Part shown: positions 22,872 to 34,445 of the stretch, one piece after another
Numbering within the stretch: position 1 is the first letter of the stretch
Layout of the letters: each line of letters opens with the position of its first letter
NCBI GenBank assembly: GCA_032768795.1
Contig: CP136492.1
Location: 620,001-684,000, forward strand
DNA: 64,000 nt
Direction: 5' to 3'
DNA from: Tremella fuciformis
Lineage: Eukaryota > Basidiomycota > Tremellomycetes > Tremellales > Tremellaceae
The notes under the pieces: model-generated
Told to the model about the DNA's origin: nothing
Database searches by the model: none
Seen by the model: only the letters and a program-made list of their open reading frames with translations
Program-made: the position numbers and the translations under genes

Positions 22872-23055
22872 CGTGTCTCCTCTGCTGCCGTAGTAGTCAA
22901 GTATACAGTGCAATAGCGAAAGCGAGAGGTAAATCTGCCCGTCTGGACTGGTCGGATATCCCAACTTTTCTTGGGCGACCGTGGGAAACCCTTCTCACCA
23001 CCCAAAAGTCCAAATCCCTCTCGAGGTCCCGTATCACCGCTTCATCTCCAACACC
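22872..23055. promoter_or_regulatory. Short divergent promoter, RRB1 / uS7m
   Basis: 184 bases separate the two start codons. The pair joins cytosolic ribosome assembly with a mitoribosomal protein, so co-regulation is plausible; no specific site was identified. Confidence 0.5.
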
Positions 23056-23802
23056 ATGTCTCTCCAGAGCCCATTCCACGCGTTTCGCCAAGCAGCGAGG
23101 AGCTTCGCAAGCTCAAGCCGACATGCTGCCGAAAACTTCTCGCCAGCCCAATCGACCCTGTCCCGCTCGAACTCGTCCCTCCTCCATACACAATCACCTT
23201 TATCTGGGTTTCTTCGCCCCTCTGCCGTTACAAACCCAGCCGTCATCCCGCGCGGCTATGCCCCAGAAGCTCTGCCGCCAAAGTCCGACCCCGTACTCGA
23301 GCTACTGACAAACTTGCTCATGAAGCACGGGCGGAAAGCCGAGGCTCAAGCAAGAGTAGCACGGATATTGCAGCTGATGTGAGTGGGTCCTTGTGCCAGT
23401 GTACAGTTGCTGAGTCCAGTCAACGCGCGTCCAATGCGCCGCCTGTACCCCTGCTGCACAGAGCCATATCACTCTCGTCGCCCTCGGTTCGGCTCATGTC
23501 CCTTCGTATGCGCAACAAGCGCACAGAGACACCACGAGCATTGGATGAACGCCAGCGTACGCGGCAGGGCATCATGTGGATCTTCCGCGCGGCGGAGAAG
23601 GGGCGCAAAGCTGGGACTCCGCGAGAAGTGCGGATCGCAAGAGAGGTGCTGAGCGTGCTGGAGGGCGAGGCGGGCGGTAGTGAGGTGTACAAGTGGCTCG
23701 AGGAGCGGCACAAGCTGGCAACGGCAGCGAGGTGAGCTACGCCTGACAGGTGTCCTGCGACATGGCTGACATCACAGGTCGACACTGCCCACGCAGCGAT
23801 AG
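23056..23802 (+). CDS. Mitochondrial ribosomal protein uS7m
   Basis: Small-subunit protein binding 16S-like rRNA. Exons 23056-23378, 23420-23731 and 23778-23802 sum to 660 nt (219 aa). After a Ser-rich presequence come PKSDPVLELLTNLLMKHGRK, AEAQARVARILQL, then (exon 2) RASNAPPVPLLHRAISLSSP, RLMSLRMRNKRTETPRALDE, TRQGIMWIFRAAEKGRKAGT, REVRIAREVLSVLEGEAGGS. The last exon adds only STLPTQR. The layout agrees with S7: helix with the K(H/R)G(K/R)K motif, a beta-hairpin equivalent, then R..R.AI.W. helices. Confidence 0.9.
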
Positions 23803-23931
23803 ACCACCCGATATGCATGATGATGGACATGGCAGCACACATTTGCCAGTGATGATAACAGAGATGAGGGTGTATATCCGTAGGACTCGAGCTGAACTGG
23901 ACTGCGGACGCACACGATTCTGGACGAGTGA

Positions 23932-24960
23932 TTATGACCGCCCGTTTGTCTTTTGCCTCTTCCTTGCGCGCTCCTCCTCTTCCTCCAGATCGATCTCGTC
24001 CTCTTCGTCATCGTCCTCCTCATCTTCCTCGTCCGAGTCGTCCTCTGGCGAGTTCTCGCCGCGGCCGGTGAAGTAGTCGATGGGGTCCGCCAAGACATCC
24101 TGCGATAGGATGACTCCGATCTGTCATTAGCCATGCGAGATCGACAAGCGCCAGAGAAACAGACACACCGAGAAGGGGTCCTCCTCGGAGAGGAAGTACC
24201 AGAAGAACGAGCCCTTGTCGCCCTCAAAGTCCTCCATGTCTTCGAGCTGCTTGCGCGGGTACTTGTAGCATAGATTTGTTTCGGACGACTTCCAGTCGAT
24301 CTTGATGCTCTATCGCCTCAGTTCACATATCCCGAAAGGTGGATTGACAACACACGTTCGTGCTCAAGTCGGACGAGTCAAACTCCCTCATCTCCTTGGA
24401 TATCGACCCATCGGCAGGCGCAGGCTCGGTGCCCTCTGGCAGGCTGTACTTCTTCGAAAGGGTGCTGTTGGAGAAGTACGGGTTCTCCTTGAAGTGCTAA
24501 GCGGTCAGCTTGAGGCGAAGCCGGAAGCTGGGTTGCTCACAAAGACGAGCTCAAACGGCCTCGGATCGTTGGGATCGCGGATCAGCTCGATGTCCGTGCA
24601 GTGCTGCATTGCCTCGAGGTCGTCTTTGAGCGTAAGCAGCGGCTGCAGCGCAACATGGTTTTGCTGGCCGTCAGCGAAGATGCCCGGTACACGGTAAAAA
24701 AAAAAGACGGGGCTCACGAGAGTGTACCGCCAGAACCCGTCGATGCCTTGCACTTTGGGCCGGATCGACTTGAGGTGGTCGAGCGTCTCTTGGCATGCGT
24801 ACTTCATAGACCTGAACTTTTTGTCGGCGGCCTCTGCACATCAGCGACCGGGTGAAGGGAGTAGATCATCAAGGTGTTGGCGGAAGGGTGTGGGCGACTG
24901 ACCGGCCTCGAGCTCGTCCAGCAGCTTCTCTGACATGTCTGGGACCTCGTAGCCGTCCAT
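23932..24960 (-). CDS. SET/TAF-I-type NAP-family histone chaperone
   Basis: ATG at 24960 (MDGYEVPDMSEKLLDELEA). Exons join as ELEAE-AADKKFRSMKYACQ, GIDGFWRYTL-QNHVALQPLL, PRPFELVF-HFKENPYFSNSTL, DLSTN-SIKIDWKS, SFFWYFLSEEDPFS and then VILSQDVLADPIDYFTG. This is the SET earmuff domain with its dimerisation helix and FYF.ENPYF signature, ending in a long Asp/Glu tail (DSDEEDEEDDDEEDE) and a basic nuclear-targeting end (ARKRQKTNGRS). Such proteins bind histones and can inhibit PP2A in animals. At least five short introns are needed; the one near 24670-24720 carries a T-rich run after its donor. Divergent from the HAD gene. Confidence 0.88.
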
Positions 24961-25168
24961 TTTGACTGGTCTGTGTGGTCTGCGCGGGTGTGATACGTAG
25001 CAGATGTGTCCTAGAGAACAGCGCGTCAAAGTGGACCTCTGAGCTAGGCGGGGTACAAGTGGGGGGATGGTATAAATTGATGCCGAAGGTCCGAGTGGAG
25101 GCAGACCACCATTCAAGAGGCAAGAGACTCTCTATTCACTCACACGTTCTCATCTATCTCGACCGCAG

Positions 25169-26164
25169 ATGAGGATGCCAAGGTGAGCTGAATCAATCGC
25201 GAATAAGAGCTCAGAGATCAGCAGGCTTCAGCTCAAAGCTCTGCTGATCGACCTCAATGGGACACTTCATGTGGGGTCAGAACCGACGCCTCGGGCAGTC
25301 GAGGCAGTTGCACGTCTGAGGCGCTCGAAGCTGCCCTTTCTCTTCTGGTAAGTAGGTAAAGAGCCAGTGAACCAAATGGTTCATGGTGCCTTATATTAAG
25401 CTGACAATAGCTCGAATTCGACGAAGGAAGCCGACTCGGATCTCGTTGCCAAGCTGGGCAAGATGGGCTTCGACATCCGCCCGGACGAAGTGATGACCTC
25501 GCTGGGAGCGTGCCGACAGCTAGTGGACGACCGGCAGCTCAGGTAAGTGAAACTTCCTCAGTTGATCCCGCTCATAGTGTCAAGGCCTTTGCTCCTGCTC
25601 TCAGACTCCGCCAAAGGCGACTTTGCGCACCTCGACCATTCTGAACACGACTCCGATTCGGTCATCGTCGGTCTCGATCCAGATTCGCTCTCTTACGAGA
25701 ATCTCAACAAAGCCTTCAGAGTCCTGAAATCAGAGCCACCGTATCAGAATGGACAGAAAAGTTCGAGAACGCCCCCAAGCCTGATTGCCCCGCACACCTC
25801 GATGTTCCAGCAAACACCGGCTTCAGATACTGCTCCCGCCGGCTTGTCTCTGGGGATTGGCCCTTTTGTTCGGGCACTGGAAGCAGCAGCTGGGATCGAC
25901 GCTGAGATTGTCGGCAAGCCCACCAAGCGGTTCTTCGAACTGGCTCTCAAGCGACTTCGTGGCCTTCGTGGTGTCGACTGTGAAGCTAGCGAAGTAGCAA
26001 TCGTAGGGGACGATGTGGTCAATGACCTGGGGCACGGTGCCCAGGATCTGCGATTGAGGCGCTACCTGGTTCAGACGGGCAAGTACAGGCAGGGGGTGGA
26101 GGATGGTCACGATGTCGACGGAGTCTACAGCGACTTTGCCGCACTGGTGGACGATTTGGTGTAG
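25169..26164 (+). CDS. HAD-superfamily phosphatase (HDHD2/LHPP-like, subclass IIA)
   Basis: Exons 25169-25182, 25225-25347, 25411-25542 and 25585-26164 sum to 849 nt (282 aa). HAD motif I is KALLIDLNGTLH (nucleophile Asp). Motif II is LFCSNSTK, split by intron 25348-25410. Motif III/IV region reads IVGKPTKRFFELALKRL and VAIVGDDVVNDLGHGAQDL (Lys and acidic pair present), followed by LRRYLVQTGKYRQG. The set matches HDHD2/LHPP-type phosphatases of unassigned or phosphoamino-acid substrate. All key residues seem intact, so it should be an active magnesium-dependent phosphatase; the substrate cannot be told from sequence. Confidence 0.88.
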
Positions 26165-26335
26165 CGGCCAGTCATGCCAGTCCTAGACCATAGAAACTAG
26201 AATCTTAGTGTAGCATTAGTATTGTATTCGTAATCTCCTAACACTAACTAATCCCCGCGGACCAAGCCCGGTCCCGTCACAATTTCAGGCCCATCGGCTT
26301 TGCTCTTCACCATCCACAGCATACAACCGAGCACC

Positions 26336-26930
26336 ATGGCCTCCCTCGCATCCTCCAGCCGCTCAGCGGCCTCCCTCGTCGCCTCGAGCAGCAGACTGCC
26401 CCGCTTGCCGGTGCGCGCCTGGGTTCTCTCTACCGCCGCTGCCCTTCCCTCCGCCTACTCCCCTTCTTCGGGTCCATGGTATGCCCCTCTACTGCCCGCC
26501 ATCGAACGCCTCGGCGAGCTGTTCCCGCCAATTTTGATGGCCGTGCCGAAGCATAAAGTCACCCATTCCAGGAAGAGCATGCGGAGCGCGAACAAGGGTC
26601 TGCACAATAAGACCAGTAAGTACGCGCCTTGCACACTTTCACCTCCCACCGCAACCGCTGCGTGTCATCTCTGGCGCACGAGTCTGTGTCTGTGGAGCAT
26701 GAGCTGACCTCGCAGACTTTTCTCATTGCGAGGCGTGTGGGTCGGTCAAGCTCGCACATAACGTCTGCCCGAATTGCTATTCCCAAATATCACGGAGGTC
26801 AGTGCTTGTACAACTCATCAGCTATGGCTGACACTGCAGATGGAAGAAGGAGGCCAGGGGAGATATACGAAGCTCGCTGCATGTGCCGAGTACCTCTGAT
26901 GGGCCCAGTGCACCTTCAGATTCATCATGA
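26336..26930 (+). CDS. Mitochondrial ribosomal protein bL32m
   Basis: Exons 26336-26615, 26716-26797 and 26840-26930 sum to 453 nt (150 aa). A Ser/Arg presequence precedes the mature L32 start MAVPKHKVTHSRKSMRSANK, the normal site of processing. The zinc ribbon is complete: HCEACGSVKLAHNVCPNCYS (CxxC...CxxC). The last exon encodes WKKEARGDIRSS and a Ser/Pro tail. Intron 26616-26715 is 100 nt, longer than most here. Confidence 0.92.
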
Positions 26931-27185
26931 ACGGGGTGCCAGCTTCCAAAGGAGCAATCCTTAGTCCTCGACAAGTCGGACCGCAATGTTGCGGTGTTTG
27001 TGCATCAGCAAATCGTATATGCATCTTCTGCTCCCCGTATACACCTTCTCTGCTACTCCAAGTTGCCTAGGCGCCTCATTTCTTCACTGATCAGCGAGTA
27101 CTCAACGGACCACCGTGAGAGCGCACTATCGACCGGCGAAATTTCACCCGACTGATTTCTCGTTCACCTCATCATCTCGACCAAG
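26931..27185. other. Intergenic (bL32m 3' flank / methyltransferase upstream)
   Basis: 255 bases with no recognisable feature besides the expected terminator and promoter functions. Confidence 0.4.
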
Positions 27186-28564
27186 ATGTACTGGTACACT
27201 TCCTTCCTGCGGCCACCCCCAGTGTCCTGTCCAGCCGGCAGCAGCATCCTCATCACGCCGCAAGTCGCAAACGATCTCCGTACAGAGTGTGTGTCCATCT
27301 CACACGGCTGCTTTAGCTCAACTGACCTTCGAGGCTGCGATACGAGCCGACCGAGCTGTTCCTCCAGTGGCAGCGGGTCCATCCGAGCATAGACGCACCC
27401 CTACGGGCAGAGCGCCTGACGACCTTTTCGCCGCCTGAGAACACATACAAGTCTGTACGCGTCGAGCTGCCCTCTCGAGCCAAGGCGGGCGAGCGATGGC
27501 GGCTCGGCATGTTCGCAATGGAGGGCTCAGCCGCTGGACCCAGCAGCGGTATGAGCATGAGCCTCCAGGCTCTGCTTGGAGACCCGGGCGTGCTGAGCGT
27601 ATGGAGTGAGGGCATATTGGTCACGCCGAACATTGGGGCGTCGAAGAAGGAAGAGAAGGGCAAGAAGGGTAAAGGCAGAGAAGAAGATGTGCCGAAGCAA
27701 GGACGGATATCAAGAGACTGGGAGCTGGGGGATGCTGATGATGGTGGGACTTTGCGTATCATCGAGCAGACGTCCTTCGACCTTGACAAAGTGAGTCACG
27801 GCTTTTCTTCGTCGACCGGACCGCTTTGCTGAAGCTTCGCTGCAGAAGATATGGGACTCGGGTCTGGCTCTCAGTGCTTGGCTGTGGCGACACTTGTTAG
27901 ACGACGAGGATCGCCATCCGATGGGTCAACGTGCCAGGTCTGTCCTGGACACTCTACGAAGTGGAGAGGAGTTGGACGTTTTGGAGTTGGGCAGTGGCAC
28001 GGGCCTTGTATCGATCGCCTTGGCTGCCGCTTTGAGGGTCAGAATCGGCAAGAGCGCAGTGACTGTGAACGCCACTGATCTTGGTCAGCTAGTCCCTCCC
28101 GTCTTGTCACAAGCTGATTGATAGACTCGGCAATCTCTTTAATGAAGGAGAACATTGCGCTGAACTCGTCCGCTGGTCAACAGCTCGGCTACCAAGTCGA
28201 ATTGTCCGCGAATGTTCTGGACTGGGACTCTCCACTCCCAACATGGGTGAACGAGCCGAGCTTAATTGTGTTGGTCATCCCTTTACCTAAGCGCTGCTCA
28301 CGCTTACTGGGCAGCGCGGCGGATGTGACGTATAACACGGCTGCTTTCCCTTCGCTGCTCAGGACGCTCGTCTCGCTGCTTGATCCTGGATCTTCGAAGC
28401 ACAAGCCAGAGCTGCTGCTGGCGTACAAGCAGAGAGACGTGTCAGAGAGGGACTTGTGGAATTCGCTTGCGAAGCAAGGTGTGGAGATGGAGCTGGTCGA
28501 TACGGTAAGGGGCAGTGAGGAAGAGGGCCAGGTGGAGATCTGGGTCGGGAAGCATATCCCGTAG
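27186..28564 (+). CDS. Class I lysine methyltransferase (METTL21/PF10294 family, possibly EFM2-like)
   Basis: Starts MYWYTSFLRPPPVSCPAG. Exons join as NDLRTE-LRYEPTELFLQWQR, FDLDK-KIWDSGLALSAW, VNATDL-DSAISLMKEN and PSLIV-AADVTYNT. The SAM-binding motif I is LDVLELGSGTGLVSIALA, preceded by the family's WDSGLALSAWL. The acidic post-I residue is in NATDLDS and the post-motif (A)DVTYN is in place of the (D/N)PPY-like element. A ~100-residue N-terminal extension with a Lys/Glu-rich linker (KKEEKGKKGKGREE) resembles the larger fungal elongation-factor methyltransferases; the substrate is inference. The fifth exon boundary uses a weak GTTGGT donor near 28270. Confidence 0.82.
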
Positions 28565-28787
28565 TGCTGCGTTTTGTTGGGCTCGTCAGATGTCTCTACA
28601 TGCTCTCCTGATCAGCCGATGCCCCCGCAAAAGGGCCGCTCACGGCAGTGTAATATGCCAGACAATCAATCACCAGATGTGCCACTGTTGTGAAGTGCCA
28701 CTCAGACTCGGGCCAGACATTCGGGATGCCTGCTGAGATGTCTGTATACCTTTGCAATTCTACCCCCAAAGCAAGCACCTCGCAACC

Positions 28788-30177
28788 ATGATGGCTCCCG
28801 AGGCCTCGACATCCCGGATCAAGCAATACAAGCCCTACTTCACCCCTGCCGAAGTCGAGCAGCTATCAGCCAAACAGCGCGGCAAGCTCAGTGTGTCAAG
28901 AGAGGAGAAAGGCAGGTTGCAGGCGTGTGGATTCATCGACGCCGTAGGGCTGCGATGCGGCTTGTGAGTCTGCCCTACACTCTGCTGAACATAGAAGCGC
29001 CATAACTGATCTATGCCTAGCCCGAGGAAGACCATAGCCACCGCACAGTTGCTGTATATGCGCTTTCACCTGTTCTTCCCTTACAAGGATTTTAGCTACA
29101 CCGTGTGTCCCGACCCCTCCCTCGATCGGGCCACACAGGATCTGTGCTGAGCGCTAGGACGTGTCTCTCTCCGCGCTCTACGTCTCGTCTAAGCTACATG
29201 ACACGCTCAAGAAGCCTCGAGAGATCATCCTCGCCTCGTACGGCATCCGGTACCCGCATTTGGTCAAGAAAGGCCAGGTCGACCCTTCCGCCGTGGACCC
29301 CCGAATGCTGGAAGACGAGCGGAAGAAGGTGCTCGGTATTGAGCGGCTTGTCCTGGAGACCATGTGCTTTAAATTTGAAGTGGACGAGGTGGGGCCGTAC
29401 GTCGTCAAGCTTGGCCGGAAGCTGGGACGTGAGTCGGCCGCCGCCCACAGCGGCCTGAGCGTAAGAGCGAACGGGTGCTGATTGCAGTCCCTGTCGACGC
29501 GTGTCAAGCTGCCTGGCGGATAGCTATGGACTCGTGAGATAGCTGATGGGCTACTGAGAATCAGCTGACGAGGAGGTATCGCACACACGCACCGCTCAGC
29601 TTTCCGCCGCACGTCATTGCGCTCGGGGCGATATACACCTGCGGACTCTTGGCGCAGAAGACGTCTATACCACTGACGGTGAACGCCGTCGACTCGGACG
29701 GCCCGGAAGATCCTCTCAGACGGGCGATGAGCACCCTCTCAGCTCCTGGGACATGGGAGCGGGACTTCTCCGCCTCCGTGTCCCAAGTAGACGGTCAGCC
29801 AGCTTCTACCGCAAGTGCTCAGAGCTCATGGTTCAGACGTGGCGCACTATCTGCTCGACCTCTACACTGCGCTCATCTCGTCTCATGCCGACAACACACA
29901 CCAACCGTCTCCCGTCTCGCCCAAAGAGCCCATTCCGAATCCAACCAAGGCGTCCGCGTCCATGCCTGCGTCGGCATATACCTTGTCCGCGTCCTGGACT
30001 CCGCAGACCTTGACCGAGCTCAAGATCCACTTGCGGGATCGTCGACCGGGGAAGTCTGCCGCAGTGGCTTGGGTCAATACGCCTGACGATGGCGAGTCTG
30101 CCGCGCAGGACCCCAGCGATGGCATGGGCAAGAACGACGGGACAATCCGGTTCGTATGGGAGATCGCCTCTACCTGA
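28788..30177 (+). CDS. Cyclin, CTD-kinase beta subunit type (CTK2-like)
   Basis: Regulatory cyclin for a CDK that likely phosphorylates RNA polymerase II C-terminal repeats. ATG at 28788. The first cyclin box reads YFTPAEVEQLSAKQRGKLS, ACGFIDAVGLRCGFPRKTIA, AQLLYMRFHLFFPYKDFSY, DVSLSALYVSSKLHDTLKKP; then MLEDERKKVLGIERLVLETM, FKFEVDEVGPYVVKL; second box ACQAAWRIAMDSYRTHAPLS, PHVIALGAIYTCGLLAQ. The order R-t-iaTAQ-L-M-RF and vs-ly-sSKlhdT-KKPREI is characteristic of C/K/T/CTK2 cyclins. Five GT-AG introns are required. The C-terminal part is Pro/Ser-rich and ends TIRFVWEIAST. Confidence 0.85.
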
Positions 30178-30350
30178 GGTTATTTTCGCCAAAGCCACTC
30201 GTGGCCTTGTTTGACTTGTTGTCGCGCTCAATGCAATGCATGAAGGTAGGCTAAAAAGTACAAACAGATTGTCCCCGTCTATGGCAGAGGCGAGTGATGA
30301 AAGATATACTCGTGATGGGCCCAAGTGAATCAGTGAATCGACTGCTACAG

Positions 30351-33300
30351 CTACCACGGGTTCTTTGTCGCCCACTGCTCGTCTGTGACGCTTTTGCCCC
30401 ATCCACCCAAAATACTGGCTTTCTTCTCGGGAGGCGTCGATTCACCGTTTGTCGCGAATGGGTTGGCCATCATCAATTCGGCCGGATGTGGACGTGCAGG
30501 CGGGGCCGCCCGCAATGGGGCCATGCCACCATTTGATGGTGCCGTGTTGGCGAAATTAGGCGTTTGTTGTGATGACCAAGCATTGAAACCAAAGTTGAAT
30601 GCCGATTTGTTAGCCGAGGAGGATGAAGCAAGTGGAGGAGAGGGATCAGAAGCGAAGCCATTAGGTGGTGCAGACGACGGGCGATCCCATGGAGAGACGT
30701 CGTTGTTGGGAGGCTGAAGAGCGGTATAGCGAGGTGAAAGGCTCGACTCTTCTGCAGGCGTGGGGCTTAGAGAGGCGGACAGCGAGAGGTCGCGAATCCC
30801 AGACTGTATCCCGGTGCCCCAGCCATCCGAAATGCTCTGGTCATGCTGGGTATCGATACTGATGGGCGGCGGGGCAGAGCCAGAGCGATCTAGGATCTGG
30901 GGAGACTGCATGGGGCTCAATGAACCCGGATGGCGGGGTGAGGGCTCTTTGAGAGCGTCCACGTTGATGGTTTTGCCAAGCTCTCTCGAGATGGCCTGGA
31001 AATCAAAACCAGCCGTCTTAGGAATTGCTTTGACTGATTCCTCTTCTCGCACCAGCGAGTCTTTTGATGCACCCGCGTCTGCAGCGGACGCCATGCCAAT
31101 GTCGCCGGTGCTTTCCTCCTCACGTGGGGGCAACTCGTCGTCATCAGAACTGTCGAGCCGAGGAGAATTCTTATCAGTCGAACGCCGACCAGTGGTTGGC
31201 GTGGCAGCACCAGACCCAGGTGCGGACTTCTTGCCCGATCGCGGAAAGATGCCTAGCAACTTGCTGGAATTGGCCTTTGCCAATTCCTCCTCCTCATTGA
31301 CAACAGTGCGCTCCTGGACGTTCATATCGGTCTCGGGATCCTAGGAGTTCAGCGGACCCCCTCTGATAATGCAGAAAAAACGCACGTCTGGCTCGTCAAA
31401 GTAGTCGGCGGTCACGGGGAAGCCAACTTTTGCCAGAAGCTGGGGCATGCAGCTTCGGTACGACATGTGACCAGTGATAACGTCGGTCACTTCCACATTC
31501 TCAAGACCAGGTATGGTCTCAACGGGACGTAGCCCCGCCACGGTGTTGATGCCGCCAGAGGTGGCACGGAAAAGGTAGCCAAGCATCCAGTCGTTGGTTG
31601 CGAAGCCGTTGACGAGCCTTCCAGCCACTACTGACCGGACGTCGAGCCATGTCTGCCTGTTTGCGGTCACGGTGGTACCGAAAAGGAAGACATCCTGAAC
31701 GAGACCAAACGCTTGGTGCTTCGCGAGCTCGACAAGAGCATAAAATATGGCTCGGGCGCCAAGGGAGAAACCAATAAGGGACACCGGTCGGATACCAGCG
31801 TGACGATTCAGGATCGTGTCCGCCAGAACTAGGCCGGCTGCTCGGGAACGATCGAGCGCGTTGGACCATGGATTGTCGATCAGGTAGCCGAGTTTGGTCA
31901 AGACTGGAGTGAGTACACGTGTATGAGAGTGTAAGCTGCTCACTGATTGGCCATTGTAGAGCACTCATCAATGCCGCCATGACAGTCGCTTGCAGTACAG
32001 TCTGCCCGACTTGAGTCAGGACCTCTGAGGTCAAGATCTTTAACGCGCCGCCCATCTCCGCCATCATCTCTGGTTCCCATAGAACCGAGAGCACGTCTCC
32101 TACGATGGGGTCCAGCACCGAGAAGGGCAGACGGACATCGTCAACTTTGCTAGCCATGAAGCCGCCCATCGTGATATAGCATGCCACCCGTTTGTTGTTG
32201 TGCAGCGGCTTGAACTCGAATAGTCGAACTTCTCTGGTCCTCCTCGACATGCCCCGACCAGCGATGTTTGCGCCAGTGACTACACCGCCAGTGGTGATTA
32301 TGGCTGCTCCACCAGCACCTGCCAAGAAGCTAGTGGTGCCGGTGATACCTATCGTCCCGAGAACACCGCCAATGCCAGCACCGATGACAGGCGCGAGCAG
32401 GCCCGCAGAGAGGCCGATGACGAGACCACCACCTGCCCATGTCAGCTAGAGAAGATTGACCGAAACATAAGCCCTCACCAACTGCTGCAAGCCCCATCAT
32501 CGCGTAACGCTTTTTCAGTGCCGCTTTTCTCCTTCCTTCGATGACGTCTTTCTGTTCGGTTTTTTCTATTGCCTCCTCGATCTCCAAGGCGTTGGTCACC
32601 CTATTCTCGAAGCGCACGGCGTCGAGCCAGCCAAAGCCAAGGGCGACTGCGATATGCTCCAGGAAGGCCCGCGAGCGCGAGTCATACACCGAATCAGCGA
32701 TTAGAACAAGGAAGAGGTCGCAGAGCTAGCCATCAATGAGAGATCATCCAGGACAACGAAGGACTTACCACTGTCCAACGTATATCTAGCGTGACCGTCT
32801 CATCGGTATTTGACAGGGACGTGGATACCCCCGGTAAAGACGGCATTGCGGCCGCTTCTACGAACTCCGCCTCTTCTCCCAAATGCTGGGGTTGTCGAGT
32901 CGGTGTTTTATCTGGGTCGAGCCCAGGTTCGTCGCTTTCTTCCTGCTCGTCGGATATGATGGCTTGACTCTTCTCAGGTACTGTGACATCTGGATCCTGG
33001 GCGGATGTCGCCGTCGTCGGTCGCGCGGAGAGCGATTGCCCAATGTCGCCATCATCTCCGTCGTCCACATAGTCTTCGTAAGATGGATATCGCACCTGTA
33101 ATGATCGGCGAGGCGAGGAACCGGATGATGTGGCAACGGAGGGGTCATCGTGGCCATCCTCCCCAAATGGATTGAGAGGCGGGGGGGCCGCATTTGTCGA
33201 CGTGAGCAAGCTTGGATGCGGAGAGGGAGGCGGCAGTGGGACGCTAGCTGGATCTATTTGACCATCATGTAAGGGATTTGGGCGGTTAATTGCAGAATGC

Positions 33301-34217
33301 TGATATGCCGGCGGCGGATCGTCTAGATCCTCTTCATCCTCCTCCTGGATCGTCTCAGCCTCGATCTCTGCCTTCTTCTTCGCCGTCGGATCGAATTCGG
33401 GATTCTTGACGGTGTGCGTGGTCATCAAGGCCGGGACCAGATCCGTGGGGTCCACACCGTGCTCGCCGAGGCTCTCGATCATCCGTTGTTCTGCACGTAT
33501 CAGCAACACGACGCTGCCTTTAGAAACGCATCACCGTCTCTTGAGACTTCCATGTGCTGATATAGCCTCGCCATGATCTTGATCATCCACACGCTTGCCG
33601 ATTCGACGACGGCAGGGTCCTTCTTCTTCCCCTTCAGTCCTTTGGTTTTGACACCTTCCCATCCTCGTCCAGCATCTCTGACCATCCGACGAGCCACCAG
33701 CTGGCACAGTCCGACATAGGCTATCCTCTGACCCTCCGTCAACAGCTCTTTGGTCGCCTGCATCTGGCTCAGGGGCGTCATCGCCTTGTCCTCGTCAAAG
33801 AGGTATCGTGTGCGCATGTGGACCTCCTCCGACTCTTCGTCCTCTTCTAGCCTAAGACGCGTGTAATCTGACTCGTCCTGCTGGACCTTGTCTCGCCACG
33901 AGTCCGTGATGAGAGTATCTGCATCTACTTCGAGATGTGTCCCAGTCGCATTCGAGTTGCTCGGGCCGCCCAAAGCCGGGGAGAGATCTGGGTCATGATA
34001 TGCTGAGTGTCGGTAGTGGTAACGTTTCTGGTCATCGTCGTCGAGACCAAGCGGATTCGTCTCGGCTCTGACCACCGGCATGTCTGCGCGTTAACATTGG
34101 CCCTCTGAACACCTGCAATGACACACCCTGCCATCCGTCATCATCATCGATGTCTGGCCATGAGGGCGACGGCTGCGGGGCGGGGGTAGACACGGTCCTT
34201 CGTGGACCCGGAAGCAT
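30351..34217 (-). CDS. DUF726 alpha/beta-hydrolase-like membrane protein (TMCO4 / yeast Mil1 family)
   Basis: ATG at 34217. Seven exons join cleanly: GWQ-DMPVVRAE, VSRD-EQRMIESLG, IRWTV-LCDLFLVLIAD, AAVG-GGLVIGLSAG, QWPI-ILTKLGYL and FDEPD-DPETDMN. A disordered N-terminal half (Pro/Ser/Asp) precedes a Gly/Ala-rich double hydrophobic stretch (GLVIGLSAGLLAPVIGAGIG, FLAGAGGAAIITTGGVVTGA), then the DUF726 hydrolase core with ITMGGFM, LTSEVLTQVGQTVLQATVMA, the nucleophile elbow VSLIGFSLGARAIFYAL, VFLFGTTVT and GYLFRATSGG. The C-terminal ~330 residues are Ser/Pro-rich and end TDEQWATKNPW. The GFSLG serine is intact, but family activity is undefined; Golgi/endosome adaptor interaction is known for yeast Mil1. 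Confidence 0.88.
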
Positions 34218-34445
34218 CGTGCACTCGGCCCCCGATTGTTGGGCCCTCAGTGACTCGTGAGGCAGAGCACGGCGAGCGCGACTCCCGCCTCAAAGTGGAC
34301 CATTCGGCAGAACGCGAGCAACGATTATGTGGAACAAGGGTATAATATCATAACTACAGGAAGGAGATCAGGCAAGGGGAGGCGAGGACCGACTAATGTG
34401 GCACTCGGCATGAGTGGCGAAATCCAATCATCTGGATATAATCAA
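34218..34445. other. Intergenic (DUF726 gene promoter)
   Basis: About 230 bases upstream of the DUF726 start and downstream of the next minus-strand gene's stop; nothing specific seen. Confidence 0.4.
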
